A DNA stretch of 64,000 nucleotides. Source: Diphasiastrum complanatum (Eukaryota > Streptophyta > Lycopodiopsida > Lycopodiales > Lycopodiaceae). The stretch lies in assembly GCA_029204225.1 (NCBI GenBank), contig CM055106.1:15972969-16036968 (forward strand), read 5' to 3'. Position numbers and translations under genes: made by a program. Every line of letters starts with the position of its first letter. Positions within the stretch are counted from its first letter, which is position 1. The notes beneath the pieces are model-generated. The model made no database searches and had not been told where the DNA came from. It saw nothing but the letters and a program-made list of their open reading frames with translations. Shown here in pieces: positions 12,119-23,565 of the stretch.

Positions 12119-13385
12119 GGGGGGGGGGGTGTTGGGTTTATCTCCTCTACTCTCCTAAATCCTATGTTAATCTGCGTCCATTCATGCTGTTGTATTTTAC
12201 TTGTGTTGTCGCACAGTCTGCATATTTATATGTGAAATAAGACAGGCGAAAAATGCGACTGTCTACATAATTACAAGTAAATTTCCACAGGCGAAAAAGG
12301 TGACACCGTGTTTTCACACGTAATTTATGACAGGCGAAAAAGATGCTGCCCTACAAATGCCAAAGGTGTCCTACAAATGCCAAAGGTGCCCTAATAGAAA
12401 AGCGAAGGTACCTTGTAAATCAATTTTTAAGGCATTTGTCAGAGTGTCCATTTTTCGCATTTTCATCAATGTTAATTTTAGCGAAGGCTGACGTCGCGGC
12501 CTCCTCACGCTCATCCCATGCACTGTGCAATTAGATTTGACAATGACAGCAGCCACCCACGATCTCCCACAGACAGCACAACTACTTCTGTACTTTCTTC
12601 ATCTGCACACATGTAGAAATTATGTATATATATATTGTGAATACCATTTGCGTATTCACAACAACAAAAGGCATCAGAATGACATCATAATAGAAGAGGG
12701 AGAACGAAACATCACTGATAATCAAAGATAGACATCGTAGATGCTTTCGTGCATTGATTCTTTTCTTCCAGATGTTTTGTCAGTAATAGGTTTATCACCT
12801 TTACAGATTGTGTGATTAGCTTTGTGAAGCACGTGGTTACGTCCGTTATTGTTCACCTACATTATTGACCTGTATATTTTGTTATACTTAATCTGATTAC
12901 AGCTCTATTTGTTCTGCGTTCAAATTTGTGTCAATATTGCAATGCTTTTCTACATTCTGTCTGGCTTTCTAATTACTTAATCTGGTTGTCTGCTCTTCGC
13001 GAATTATTATTAGTCTAGTTGTTCGCGACTTATATTTAGTCTTGCTTTTTGTGACGGATTATTAGTCTAGTTCTTCACGAATAATTTGTGACTAATAATT
13101 TGTCTAGCTGTTCACGACAAATTATCTTTCTGATGCTTTTTGATGCTTAACGTTTGGCTACGTAATCAAATCGAATGTGATTTCTATCACTAATATTTTG
13201 TTCGTGTCTAATAGGCATAGTCATGCTTGAGAAAAGAGTGAGATAACTTATTCCGCTGTGCACGAACAATTTTCGTTCAAGTTCGTTTCTTTTTCGAGTT
13301 TCAAGTTCGTTTTTTTTCATATTCGTTTTTTTTCATATTCGTTTTTTTTTTCGAGTTATCTTTCTTCACACCCCTCTTTCCAACA
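12113..13385 (+). repeat. Polypurine/G tract and complete 3' LTR of element D
   Basis: ATTAAGG followed by a run of G (12115-12129) forms the PPT. The LTR starts TGTTGGGTTT at 12130 and ends CTTTCCAACA at 13385 (1256 bp), with TGTTGG/CCAACA inverted ends. It holds repeated 'gacaggcgaaaaa' words (12241-12340) and a 3' half shared with 8498-8883. Confidence 0.85.
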
Positions 13386-14258
13386 AGATTTTTTTCGTGT
13401 TTTTCTAGTCTGCAGAATCACAAGCATTTTTACAGTTCGCAGAAATACACAGAGTTCGACAACAGTGTCGAGTTTTTTGTTTATCTCTCTCTACAAAACT
13501 TGACAGTTTCACCATTTAGCCACAGTCAACCGACATCGTGAAAAATACAAGTAAAAATTACAGTGTCGGCTTTTTCGTCTTTTTCGCTTTTCGGGTTTTC
13601 TCTCACTTTGGCTTTTTGTAAAATTCCAAATGCCCTAAAAGTCAAGGAAATGACTTTAGCGAAGGACTCGCGTTTTTTGCATTTTTTGACTGTGGCAATT
13701 CACATTCATTTCTGAAAAATGACAGTTATGTTCATTTATGCAGACAAACTGTTTATGGCAATTTTGTGGCCGCTTATCAGTAATCAATTTCTGAGAAGGA
13801 ACTGGATGAATGCCAGCGAGCTCCAGCCAACTGGCAATCGCATTTGATGACCTAACTACTTGGTATAAATCAGCTGTTCATACATCTCATTATCAACCAA
13901 AAAAACAAGTAACATGTTGTAAATCGTGAAGGAGTTGAGTATTATTACATGACGCTTCCTGCGCTCTTATCAAGCAGATCGTTCACAACCAGAAAGTATT
14001 GTAGTTAGCTCTCTATCAAGCTTTCAATCTTGAAATCTCTTGAGCATTCTAGCTCAATCTTTTAGAGATTTATTTTAGAGTCTACTGCTTATCAGCAGAG
14101 TCACTTATTTTAGACTTATTCTCAGTTACTCAGAGATAGCTTTAGAGTGCGCGGTTTCTATCTGCTATTGTCTTGCGCTCATTAGCATCTTAGATTATTT
14201 TTTGGAATCAATACTATTTTCTTATTGCGTTCAGTATGTGTCAGAATGTATGCTGAAC
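13386..14258 (+). repeat. Copia LTR fragment (H/P family), plus orientation
   Basis: This block aligns in the same orientation with 40390-41250 of the LTR of element P ('gtctgcagaat...', 'aactggatgaatgccagc', 'ttattgcgttcag'). It lacks the LTR's start and its last ~300 bp, and it runs directly into the inverted copy that begins at 14259. Confidence 0.75.
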
Positions 14259-14337
14259 TGGATAAACAATGGATGAGGATTAAAATCGATTAGTCGATTA
14301 GTAAGAAGGAGAATAATCCAACACTCCCCCTTAATCT
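14259..14337 (-). repeat. Start of the 3' LTR of minus-strand copia H, and its polypurine tract
   Basis: On the minus strand, AGATTAAGGGGGAG (14324-14337) is followed by TGTTGGATTATTCTCC, the LTR start shared with the copy at 40308. Only ~65 bp of this LTR remains before it meets the plus-oriented LTR fragment. Confidence 0.8.
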
Positions 14338-15620
14338 GAATCCTTGAATGCCTTGACCTTCAAACTTAGTTCAACACAAAAACTTCTATGTACTTCCAAG
14401 CTTAATGCTTTGGTAAAAATATCTGCTATCATATCTTATGTTCTACAGTACTGCAATCTGACCTCTTCATTGAAAACTTTGCTTCTGAGATAGTGATAGT
14501 TGTCGGCTCATGAACAAGGTAGGTTGTAGACTCGTCGATATACCGGTTAGGTGGTCTGCTAGTTCTTGAAGATCTTCTGGGTAAGCGAGGTTGATCACTT
14601 CCATCATACTGTAGTCACTGAACTGCGACATCATCTTCCTTTGATTTGCCGCTGGTAGGTTGTTCGAGGAGAGTAGAAGAGCTCGGGCCTTCAATGGGTA
14701 TAGGTTCAATATGTTAGGCGAAGCTGCCAGATCAGCTGGATGGGTTGTGCCTTTTTCCTTGAGGTCTTGAAACTGATCTTCAATGAAGATGACATCCCGG
14801 CTAGTGAATATCTTTGACTTGATAGGATCGAACAACTTGTAGGCTTGATCTGAAGTAGTGTAGCTGATGAAAATACATTTGGTACTCTGCAAGTTGGAGC
14901 TTCTTCCTAAGATCACGAGGAATCTGCGCAAAAGCAGTACATCCAAAAACTTGTAAGTTTGATAGAGAAGGTTTGGTACCTGTCCAAACTTCGAATGGTG
15001 CTTTGCCTAAGAGACCTTTAGTAGGACATCTGTTCTGAATATAGGTTGTTGTTGATACAGCTTCAGCCCAGAAGGACTTTGGAAGTGTAGCATGTGATAA
15101 CATGCACTTTGTTGATTCGACTAAGGTTCTGTTCTTTTTCTCAGCAAGACCATTTGATTGAGGCAAATAGGAGGTAATGTATTGTTGCTCAATGCCGTTG
15201 TTAAGGCAATACTCTTTGAATTTAATGGAGATATATTTTTCCTCGTTATTTGACCTCATTGCTTTAATTCTTTTGCCAGTTTGGTTCTCAGTATGCTCTT
15301 TGAATTGTCTGAATTTGATGAAGGCCTCTGATTTCAGCTTAATGAAATAAACAGTTATTCTTCTGGAGAATTCGTCAATAAAAGTGATGAAATACTTTGC
15401 ATCTAACAATGAAGGAGTTTGCATAGGTCCACAAATATCCGAACGAACAACATCTAACAGATCTTTTGTTGCATGCCTATGGTTTGATCTAAAAGGACTC
15501 CTAGCCTACTTTACAAAGGTGCAACTATGACAGACAGGGAGGTCGACTCTACCAGTAGGATAGTCGAGATCAAAAACCATGGATTGTCTGGACATATTCA
15601 AAACAGATGCATAATTCAAG
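14338..15620 (-). pseudogene. Copia element H: integrase and C-terminal RNase H scrap
   Basis: Read on the minus strand, a GAG-pre-integrase segment (VCHSCTFVK-stop) at about 15530 leads into an integrase core (FITFIDEFSRR; SPQSNGLAE-type motif as LPQSNGLAEKKN). The second catalytic motif reads RSNNEEKY, so the Asp is replaced by Asn and the Gly pair is lost. The frame continues into EVWTGTKPSLSNLQVF and the linker (RDVIFIEDQF). RT and most of RNase H are missing: the linker passes directly into an RNase H tail (AL-rich, 14340-14480) next to the PPT. It is a large-deletion derivative related to element D. Confidence 0.85.
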
Positions 15621-16640
15621 TGTCCAGAGCGAATCCAACAAAATCAAGGTGGATGCAAGTAAATGACAACAAACACAACATATGTTGCAAGACACTTTTC
15701 GTCGGGAGCTCCTCCAGTCCCTTTATCAAGAAAAATATAGATTTGAAAAAGAGCTTATCGATCTTAAAGAGCTCTCTGCCAATGCTGCATGTCTTGGGGT
15801 TGAAGCCCACATCGAGTATACGCAGGTAGTAAGCAACATTACGAAATTGATGGTTGAAGTAGCGACCCTGCCAAAAAGTAAAACCGTTTAAACTGAAGAT
15901 GTTGACAACACTGCATTGATGAGCTGCCCCGGAGAAGAGAATCATGAAGAATACCACAACTGGGGTTGGCTGAAGAGGGAGAACGAAGCCCTATAGAGAG
16001 AGATGAAAGATGCCATTTATGCCAAGAACCTGGAAGCAACACTTGATACAACCGCGGACACGCAGAGAGCCACATGAACGAGGTCAACGAAAACAAAAAA
16101 AATTGGTGAGGGATCGAATTTAAAGTTTTTTTTTTACAAAGTTCGAATTTGGATGCCTCTGAAATTTAATGCTGATTTGCAATGGCATGTGAATTATTCT
16201 ATTTTGCTAGGCATAATGGATTATACCTAAGCCGACTGGAAACGCCTTGGGAGAAACATGATTTTTTATTTCTTTGGCATAGACTCGACATTGAGCATAA
16301 GGGATACCTTTGTGTCGGGCAATTTTGCAAGGCAAATTTTTTGTTAAACCTTTTGATAGTGCAGAATTGTATATAGAATGTGTATTTTTGTATGCTTTAA
16401 GTTATTTTAAGCAGAAGGAAATGGAATTTTTTTATTATCACGAAAGACAGATCGATTATTGGCATTATCGTTGCCAATTCGATCTTTATACGCCAAAAGA
16501 GAAATCAAATTTTGCTTTGTTCGAAAGGGAGAACCTGTAGCAAAATATTGATGTCTCCTATCCAAAAATTGTGGAAGTTGTATGTCGACCAGGAGGACAA
16601 TTATCACTTGCACTATGAAAATATAGCTTGTAACATCAGA
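15621..16640 (+). other. Unassigned segment with a short helical ORF
   Basis: The plus strand holds a 69-codon frame (15682-15891) rich in Glu, Lys and Leu (ELLQSLYQEKYRFEKELIDL) that continues past a stop as another charged segment to about 16080. The composition suggests a coiled coil. I do not recognise a family; it could be a gag or third-ORF scrap of a gypsy element. Nothing identifiable lies at 16100-16640. Confidence 0.25.
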
Positions 16641-16667
16641 GACAAAAGATCCATAAAGACCATAAAA

Positions 16668-16945
16668 ACTTAGAATTTGCTTCGAACAGGAACACAGATC
16701 ATGCTACACATTAATACAGACAGAAAGCACTCTCCACACCAAGCTCACGTAGCAACTGTATTTCTCAAAACCAAAATACACTGTACATATAGTTCTTCAC
16801 TATGGCAACCCATGCATGGCCCAGGTTGCCGTTGACGGGACGTGTGTCTCATCGACTCACCTCGTGGCGAGGCCAACTGATCCTTATCCACTGATAGGAC
16901 CCACAGTACAGTAACACAGTAGTTCTACTTTAATTCTAACTCTCT
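16668..16945 (-). repeat. 3' LTR of minus-strand copia J
   Basis: The reverse complement matches the 5' LTR of element K (23282-23553) over its whole length ('gtgggtcctatcagtggata', 'ggttgcc', 'gcaaattctaag'). At ~275 bp this is a short-LTR copia family. It lies just beyond the RNase H stop of element J, with a purine tract (ttttagggagagag) between them on the minus strand. Confidence 0.8.
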
Positions 16946-16995
16946 CCCTAAAAGTAGAATCTACTTTTTATACAGCCATATACATAGCATCAAAG

Positions 16996-17452
16996 TTAAC
17001 AAACTTTAAGTACAGAAAGTTTTGATCTAAACTTATCAAGCTTTTCTCTAATGAGTGGCTTAGTGAAAATGTCAACTAGTTGCTCATCTGTACTAGAATG
17101 AACAACATTAATTTCACGACTTAACAGTCTCTCACATATAAAGTGATACTGAATCTCGATGTGTTTGGTTCTTGCATGGAACACCGGATTTTTTGCCAGC
17201 TGAATGCCACTCTGACTGTCGCTATGTAAACTCGTGGGATTTTCCTGTTTCATGCCAACTTCATCCAAGATTTGCCTCAACCATATAACTTCATGTGTTG
17301 CACTACACATTGCCTTATAATTAGCTTCTGTTGTGGATAGAGCAACTGTACTTTGCTTCTTACTAGACCAGGAAAAGCAACTGTGAAGGATTATAAAACG
17401 ACCCCTCACTAGACTGCCAATCCAAGGAAATGTTAACGGAAGTCGGTCTATA
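16996..17452 (-). pseudogene. Copia element J, RNase H C-terminal part
   Basis: This is the C-terminal half of a copia RNase H: SWSSKKQSTVALSTTEANYK, LHSDSQSGIQLAKNPVFHAR, TKHIEIQYHFICERLL, VDIFTKPL. The stop is at 16996. Its upstream continuation is found ~2.5 kb away at 20020, beyond the non-coding block, so an insertion has split the gene. Confidence 0.87.
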
Positions 17453-20015
17453 CGACAATTACAACTCAAGCTCCATTGGGTATGGAGTCGAAAATAAGGC
17501 GTTCAGCACCAACCCGTATGAAGCTAGACTGGCCTTGCACGGATAGGGGGCAAGGCAATGCACAAACATGCAATTTGCACATAGCCCAACTCCAAACAGA
17601 TAAAGGGTGATTTTCAAATGAGTAAGTAGCTTTCAGTGAAACGAGTTGCAGGTATGCAAAGTGCTCAAATAGAAATAATGAGCAAACAATCAGGCTTGCT
17701 CATAAGGGAATGAACTCCAGCGGTAGATCCTTTTCTCACAAGCCAATCACTCATTAAGAGTCTTCCAAAGATAATGCTTTTGGAAAAGGGAAAGCATGCA
17801 GGATTGCAACAACATACAACCGACGAGGAGCACAAGAGGAGCACAAGAATGTGCCTTCAACCACCATAAGCCAGAAGGTTGCGCCTTCAGCCATCACTGC
17901 ACCACATGATCAAAGAGGAACGAGCTTCTACAGGAAGGTAACAAGTGACAATGGGTCAGACTCGTAGGGCATGGAATAGGCCAAGAAGAGGGAAAGCGAG
18001 CCGTAGGTAGGGTAGCGGATCAGGTGGCCGTTGGTAAAGGAAGCGCGCCGCAGGTCAGGACATAGAGGGAGCCGGAGACAGGAGGAACGAGCCACAGAGG
18101 TCGCTGGTAGGTTTAGGCCCTAAACAGGCCGCAGGGTAGCCTGTGGGCTGGGCGCAGGTCAGGTAAGGAGAAGAGGTTGCGGGCTGGAAAAAGGCCACAG
18201 TAAGCCGTAGGCAGAAAATGGGAGGGAGCCGCTAACAGCAAGGTAAAAAGGACACCGAACAGGGATAGGGAGCGGGCCAGTGCAGCAGGTAGGGCGCAAA
18301 TCAGGTGGACAGGGTAGTAGGGAGACCACAGGCGGAGGTAGGGATGGCTTTTGGGATGCACAGATCCGTATTGCTTGCAAGCAATTGATAGAACTTCAGC
18401 CTCTAAGCCTTAGGGATTCTTGAAGAACTCCAATTCAGGGCTTATGGCAGACTAAAGAGAGTGCCTTCAAAGACAATAACTTCCATTACATTTCACGCTA
18501 GAAGTATAAGCCTCAAAACACAAAGCCACTCCCTAAAGCATTGGCACATTGAAGTCTTCCAAATAGATTGGATGGAGGACTTATTGTTTGAAACATAGAC
18601 AGCCATCCTCAAAGCACGTTTCTCTACATATCAGATTTTCCACAGGCGTAGGACTTCAGGCTGTATTCAGGTCTTCAACACACAGCTTCTCAAAATCAGA
18701 TTCGCAGGTCAGCATCTCATCTGCTTTGATTAATACAGCTAAACCGCCCTTCACGTGTAAGCCAACGTGCTTTTCAAAACCACAACGATGAAACATGCCG
18801 TCAATGGGCAGGTCTCAGGGTCCTCAGGTCTGATACTGTACACATGCCCACAGGTCTGAAGCAGAAAACAGATTAACCGCATCTTTTCAGATCCAAAACG
18901 GGTCTGATACAGATGCTAGCTCAACGACAGGGACTCAGACAGGTCCATAGAAATTCATAAACCATGCAGGTAGGGTTAATACATGTTTCAGTGTTCATAT
19001 AACATTCAACGAAGTGTGAATCACGTCAACACCTGCAACCACAGGGTTAAAGGCATCAAAGATAAGAAATAAATCTGTTAATGGACAACAAGTGATCTCT
19101 TACTCCCCACAATCTGCAAACAAATGTCAGAGACAGCAAATGGCTTTCAAAGCTTCACAGCCTGCAACCACGATATTAAAAGACACAAGAGACAACACCA
19201 AATCTGATCCAACAAAATAAATGATAATAACACAGTGCTAGAGATCAAAGCAGTGAATCAATAACAATGAAATATAAGTTGTTTGCAGCAAAGATCTAAC
19301 AAAGAAGTTAGAGTGAAAGGCACCAGGCAGATCAGCCTCTTCTCCTTTCCTCCTCCTTGCTTCTATGGAATCAAACAACAGGATGAGGGTAGAGGAGATG
19401 AGATACAACAAATAGAGAGGGTCGAAAGTGGGAGGCACCAAGCACAATGCTTCTACTCCTTCCCTCCTCCACAAGCTCTCCCTTGTGTGTGTGTGTGTGT
19501 GTGTGTCTCTCTCTCTCTCTCTCTCTCTCTCCAAGAAGATGAATGAATGGTACTTAGAGGGCTGGCCCTCTCCAATTCTACGGAGGGCTGGGACCCAAAG
19601 AGGTGCACCTCTTCATGAATGGGCACCAATAAGGGCTTTTTAGCAGTTGGGCCCAAACTTAAGGGCTGAGTCCCAAAACGGCTTTTAAATCACTATAGTG
19701 GCCTACGGCGAGTAAAGTTGCCATTTAACTGGTTTTTAAGACGAACTGGCACCTCCTATCCCCGACAAACCCGGGAACTAGGGGCATAAGCCTCTTAAAT
19801 AAATATAAGTCCAGCGTAAATCAATAAATAGATAGAGTTTCAATAAAAGTGCAACCGGCCATAATGGACCATTTACGCATCAGTTTTAAACAGTTCCGCA
19901 TTGGCGTAATAGCGCGTGGCGATGATTTTCCGGTCAAAAATTTTCCTATGTTCAACATCAATAATTTGATCTCACAAGATATACTCAAGACAAGTTACTT
20001 TTTCTTGATTCACTT
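17453..20015. mobile_element. Non-coding ~2.5-kb insertion inside copia J
   Basis: This block separates the RNase H end (to 17452) from the RT/RNase H start (from about 20020) of one minus-strand copia. No reading frame looks genuine on either strand. It is purine-biased and GC-richer at 17900-18360, and it carries a (GT)n(CT)n microsatellite (19484-19531). Its size and lack of genes suggest a large solo LTR or LARD-like insertion. I could not define its ends or a target duplication. Confidence 0.45.
19484..19531 (+). repeat. (GT)n(CT)n compound microsatellite
   Basis: About 11 GT units are followed directly by about 12 CT units. It translates into spurious Val/Cys and Ser/Leu or Arg/Glu runs on both strands. 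Confidence 0.97.
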
Positions 20016-20019
20016 GCTC

Positions 20020-20623
20020 AAGTTCAGCAGTTGTTAACAACTTGCTTCTTGTACACCAAGCCATAATCGAAAGTGCCTTTGACATATCACAAAATGCGTT
20101 TGGCTACCTTCCAATGTGTTTATGTAGGTGCTGCCATAAACTGACTTACAATACCAACATCATAGCATATATCTGGTCTAGTCATGGTAAGATAAATCAA
20201 GCTCCCTACTAGTTGCCTATGCAGCGTAGCATCAAATGGTCGTGATTCGTCAAGCTTAGAAAGCTTTTTATCTGGTTCAATAGGAGTGTTCACTGGCTTG
20301 CAATCTTGTAGCCTGAACCTGTGCAACAACTCTCTAACATACTTCACCTATGTTAATAGATCATCATCAAGAGGAATCCTCATTGTACCATCTTTCCCAC
20401 TGGATGTGTCCGTCTTCTCAGCATCCTCATCTTCATACATCTTGGATTCATCAAAGATAACATCACAACTAACATGTATTTTGTTCTCCACTAGATCAAA
20501 ACATCTATAGCCCTTCACACGATCATCATATCCTAGGAATGTGCACTTTATAGCTTTTACATCAAGCTTACGTCTTTCTTCCTTAAGAATGTATACAAAG
20601 GCCTTACATCCAAAGATTCGCAA
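20020..20623 (-). pseudogene. Copia element J, integrase C-terminus joined to RT C-terminus
   Basis: The minus strand reads the integrase C-terminal/linker region (LRIFGCKAFVYILKEERRK, GYDDRVKGYRCFDL, CDVIFDES), then after a short gap the RT C-terminal segment (LLHRFRLQDCKPVNTPIEPD, LVGSLIYLTMTRPDICY), ending in an RNase H start (THWKVAKRIL) degraded at about 20020. The central RT, including the catalytic YVDD strand, is deleted. Confidence 0.86.
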
Positions 20624-21519
20624 ATGTTTTACCTTTGACTTCTTCTTCGTGAATGCCTCCTAAGGTGTTATCTTTGGTATGGCAATGGTAGGACTTCTAT
20701 TTTGAAGATAGACTGCGGTACTGCAAGCTTCTGACCAAAAATCTTTTGGTAGCTTCATCTCAACTAGCATAGATCTAGCACTTTCCACAATCATACGATT
20801 CTTGCGCTCAGCTACACCATTGAGTTCAGGAGTATGAGCTTGTGTAAATTGTCTTTTGATCCCACATTGATCACAAATCCTCTCACCATTTCCAATTTCT
20901 TCATCAAACTAAGGCTTCCTAGGTTCAAATGACCAAGCCTTTTATGCCACAGTTCAATTTGTGATGGAATGGATGAGATAAGTCCATGTTGCCCCTTATT
21001 TGTAGCATTCAACCTGTACAATTTAGTGTTGGGCTCCCTTATACCATCTGCAATAACTTTGAGCTTTTGGTTCACATCCTTCACAAAGCAACGATCATGG
21101 GCAAATTCTACTTTCAACTTTTGATCAGTAATGACACCAACAGAAAGTAGATTTTTCTTCAAACCTGGTACATAAAGTACCTCCTTAATCATCATGCTTT
21201 TTTCATTAAGTAGTTGGATTGAAATGGTGCCTATCCTCTTGATCTTGCACACATCACCATTTGCTTGTGAAACAGACATTCCATTATCCAACTCTCTCAA
21301 ACTGCTGAACCAATCCTTGTTACCTGTCATGTGTCTCGTGGCTCCCGAGTCAATGTACCACGCTTGATCATCTTGATTAGATGACAATGCTGATATGAAG
21401 ATGCTAGAGTCTTCAATCTCACCTTCGTCGACAAGATTACCTGCTTGCTTTGGTTTTTCCTTGCTTGATTCCACCAAGAATTTCTGACATTCACTTTTCA
21501 ATAGCCCTTTTTGCCGCAA
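20624..21519 (-). pseudogene. Copia element J, protease and deleted integrase
   Basis: On the minus strand an aspartic protease with an intact active site (WYIDSGATRHMTGNKDWF, about 21310-21365) leads to the protease C-terminus (KEVLYVPGLKKNLLSV) and the GAG-pre-integrase (LWHKRLGHLNLGSLSLMKKL). The frame then jumps into the integrase glutamate region (HTPELNGVAERKNR) and on to LPKDFWSEACSTAVYLQNRS. The integrase segment holding the first two catalytic Asp residues has been lost. Confidence 0.87.
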
Positions 21520-22015
21520 TGGAAGTATTTGCCCTTCTTCTTGGTCTTATTGGATGATCCCTCATCCTCCTGAGTCTTGCCAAATTGCTGCTTAGACTTC
21601 TTTTTACCCTTTTCTTTGCCTTGTTTTTGGCATGTCGCAATTGCTTGATTGTCAGTATTTTGACGTCTAGCTTTCACCATTTCTCATCGTTGCTCCTCCT
21701 ACATCAAAATTCCTATGAGTTCATTAAAGGTTGGTAATCTTTCTCTTGATGTTATCCTAATCAAAAGAATCTGATAAGGTTCTACAATGCCACACAATGC
21801 ATTGTGCACCAGCTCAACATCACGTATGCGCTCACCAATAGAATGCAGTTCATCTCTCATTGTCTTGATTCTGGTCATGTAAGTCTGAATGTGCTCTCCT
21901 TGCTCCATTCAGACACTATTCAGCTTTGACTTTAGAAACATAATCCTAGATGGATTTGACATCTCGAACTGTTCCTTTAACACATGTATGAAGAAATATC
22001 TTCCAAAGTCTTTGC
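21498..22015 (-). pseudogene. Copia element J, gag C-terminal half
   Basis: Minus-strand gag ending in a Lys/Gly-rich basic tract and a zinc knuckle beginning FHCGKKGY. The core MRDELHSIGERIRDVELVHN is identical to a segment in the gag of element K (24872-25630), so J and K belong to one family. The N-terminal gag is missing beyond about 22015. Confidence 0.86.
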
Positions 22016-22389
22016 AATATATTGTTGATCTAACTTGTTTGCAAGGCCGCTTCGCTTTTGAGGAGGAGAATATGTATTACCTTATTACATATTTTTTTTT
22101 GCGAAATGATAAAATTATGATGCAAATACATAATCCCATTCAAATGTCAAAGACAATAATTTGAATAAGAAGAAATATCTAACGGTTGCAGCAAAGTTAA
22201 TATTATCCATATGGTCCAACAACATATCAAAGGGCCAACAACATGTTGGTCTATCAAATGTTAAATATGTGTACTTAAAGGACATACCTTTAAACAATGT
22301 AATAAGACTCACTTTAAGGAGAAGAACAATTCAAAAAGAATATTCTCGATGACATCGACTATTCGCACCTCATTTAAACATTGTAACCT
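22016..22389. other. Unassigned 370-bp segment
   Basis: AT-rich sequence with a 60-codon plus-strand frame (22181-22351) that I cannot place in any family. There is no terminal repeat or other recognisable feature. Confidence 0.3.
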
Positions 22390-23262
22390 TCCACGTGCTT
22401 GATTCTTATTGGATCAAGGTTGTGTGAATAGGATGCCACATCAGAATTTGTACAGATGTAATTTTCTTATTTTTTGTAATTAGTTAATTAACTATAAATA
22501 AGAACCAACACATCGGTTTCTAAGAGATGTGTACATTCGCACTCGAACATCTATTAGTAGTGCATAAACACTTCATTGTAACCACCAAGTTTTTAGAAGA
22601 ATAGAGAATTGTCTTGAGCCTTTGAGTCTTCACTGCTCTTCGCGTGCATGTGCTATATGTGTGCTGAGTGCTTCCGTGTTCACAGTCGATAGTCTCACTC
22701 TATTAGATATGTCATATGTTTGATAACTCTGGTCAGACAATCTTTTTAGTTTCGATAATGTTGTGATTGAATGTCCGTCTATTTGATATTGAAATTGTCT
22801 TCGGACTTAGACATTATAAATGATTCATTGTGTTGTTGTAAATCGATGCTATAGTTAGATCACTTATGGATACTCGAACTGTTTAGACTTGAGATCGATT
22901 GTTTGTTCAAATGAGCAATAGCCAGTTGTTGAGGATTGACTGTTGGATCTCATCTAAGTCGTTCCAAGACATTTGTGTGAATCTCTATGTCGGAGAAACT
23001 GATGCAATAGTGTTTATCCTTGTCTGACAAACTTTATTAGGATCATAGTTCAATGTATTGAATTGGACGATAAGTCGAATGTTCTCTTATTCAATGAAAT
23101 ACGTCTAAAAAGAAAATTGTCTAGATCAACTATCTTTTGGTTATTGTATGTACAGTCACATTTAACTGGTTGCCAATTCTGCTGAATGTCTGTCGACAAC
23201 CAGATTAATTACTCAAAACAATAAATGACACAAAATCATCTATAATCTCACCAAGTAGTGGT
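22390..23262 (+). repeat. Gypsy LTR (Q family), plus orientation
   Basis: This stretch is the inverted counterpart of 45992-46920, with long shared blocks ('ttttagaagaatagagaatt', 'gttgttgtaaatcgat', 'gaatgtctgtcgacaacca'). No gypsy coding region follows: after 23262 the sequence passes into the LTR of copia K. It is therefore a solo or truncated LTR of the family whose body lies at 42-46 kb on the other strand. Confidence 0.8.
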
Positions 23263-23281
23263 CCCTTTGTGGTTCATTGAG

Positions 23282-23553
23282 TTAGAATTAAAGTTGAATC
23301 ACTGTGCTACTGTACTGTGGGTCCTATCAGTGGATAAGGATCAGTTGGCCTCGCCACGAGGCAAGTCGACGGGACACGTGTGCCGCCAACAACAACCTGG
23401 GTCATGCATGGGTTGCCTGAGTGAACAACTATATGTACAGTGTAATTTCGTTTTGAGAAGTACAGTTGCTATGTGAGCTTGCTGTGGAGAGTGTTTTCTA
23501 TTTGTGTTACTGTGTAGCATAATCTGTGTTCCTGTGCAAAGCAAATTCTAAGT
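23282..23553 (+). repeat. 5' LTR of copia element K
   Basis: A ~270-bp LTR starting TTAGAATT and ending AATTCTAAGT, matched by the minus-strand copy at 16668-16945. The primer binding site TGGTATCATAG follows directly at 23554, which fixes its 3' end. Confidence 0.83.
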
Positions 23554-23565
23554 TGGTATCATAGT
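23554..23565 (+). other. Primer binding site of copia K
   Basis: TGGTATCATAG is the initiator-Met tRNA complement used by plant copia elements (usual form TGGTATCAGAGC). It sits directly after the LTR end. Confidence 0.8.

Noticed and set aside
17900-18400. Arg/Pro/Leu-rich frames in the insertion within copia J
   Set aside because: Compositional bias of a purine-rich non-coding stretch; no homology features.
19238-19656. Reading frames on both strands with Val/Cys, Ser/Leu and Arg/Glu runs
   Set aside because: They are translations of the (GT)n(CT)n microsatellite.
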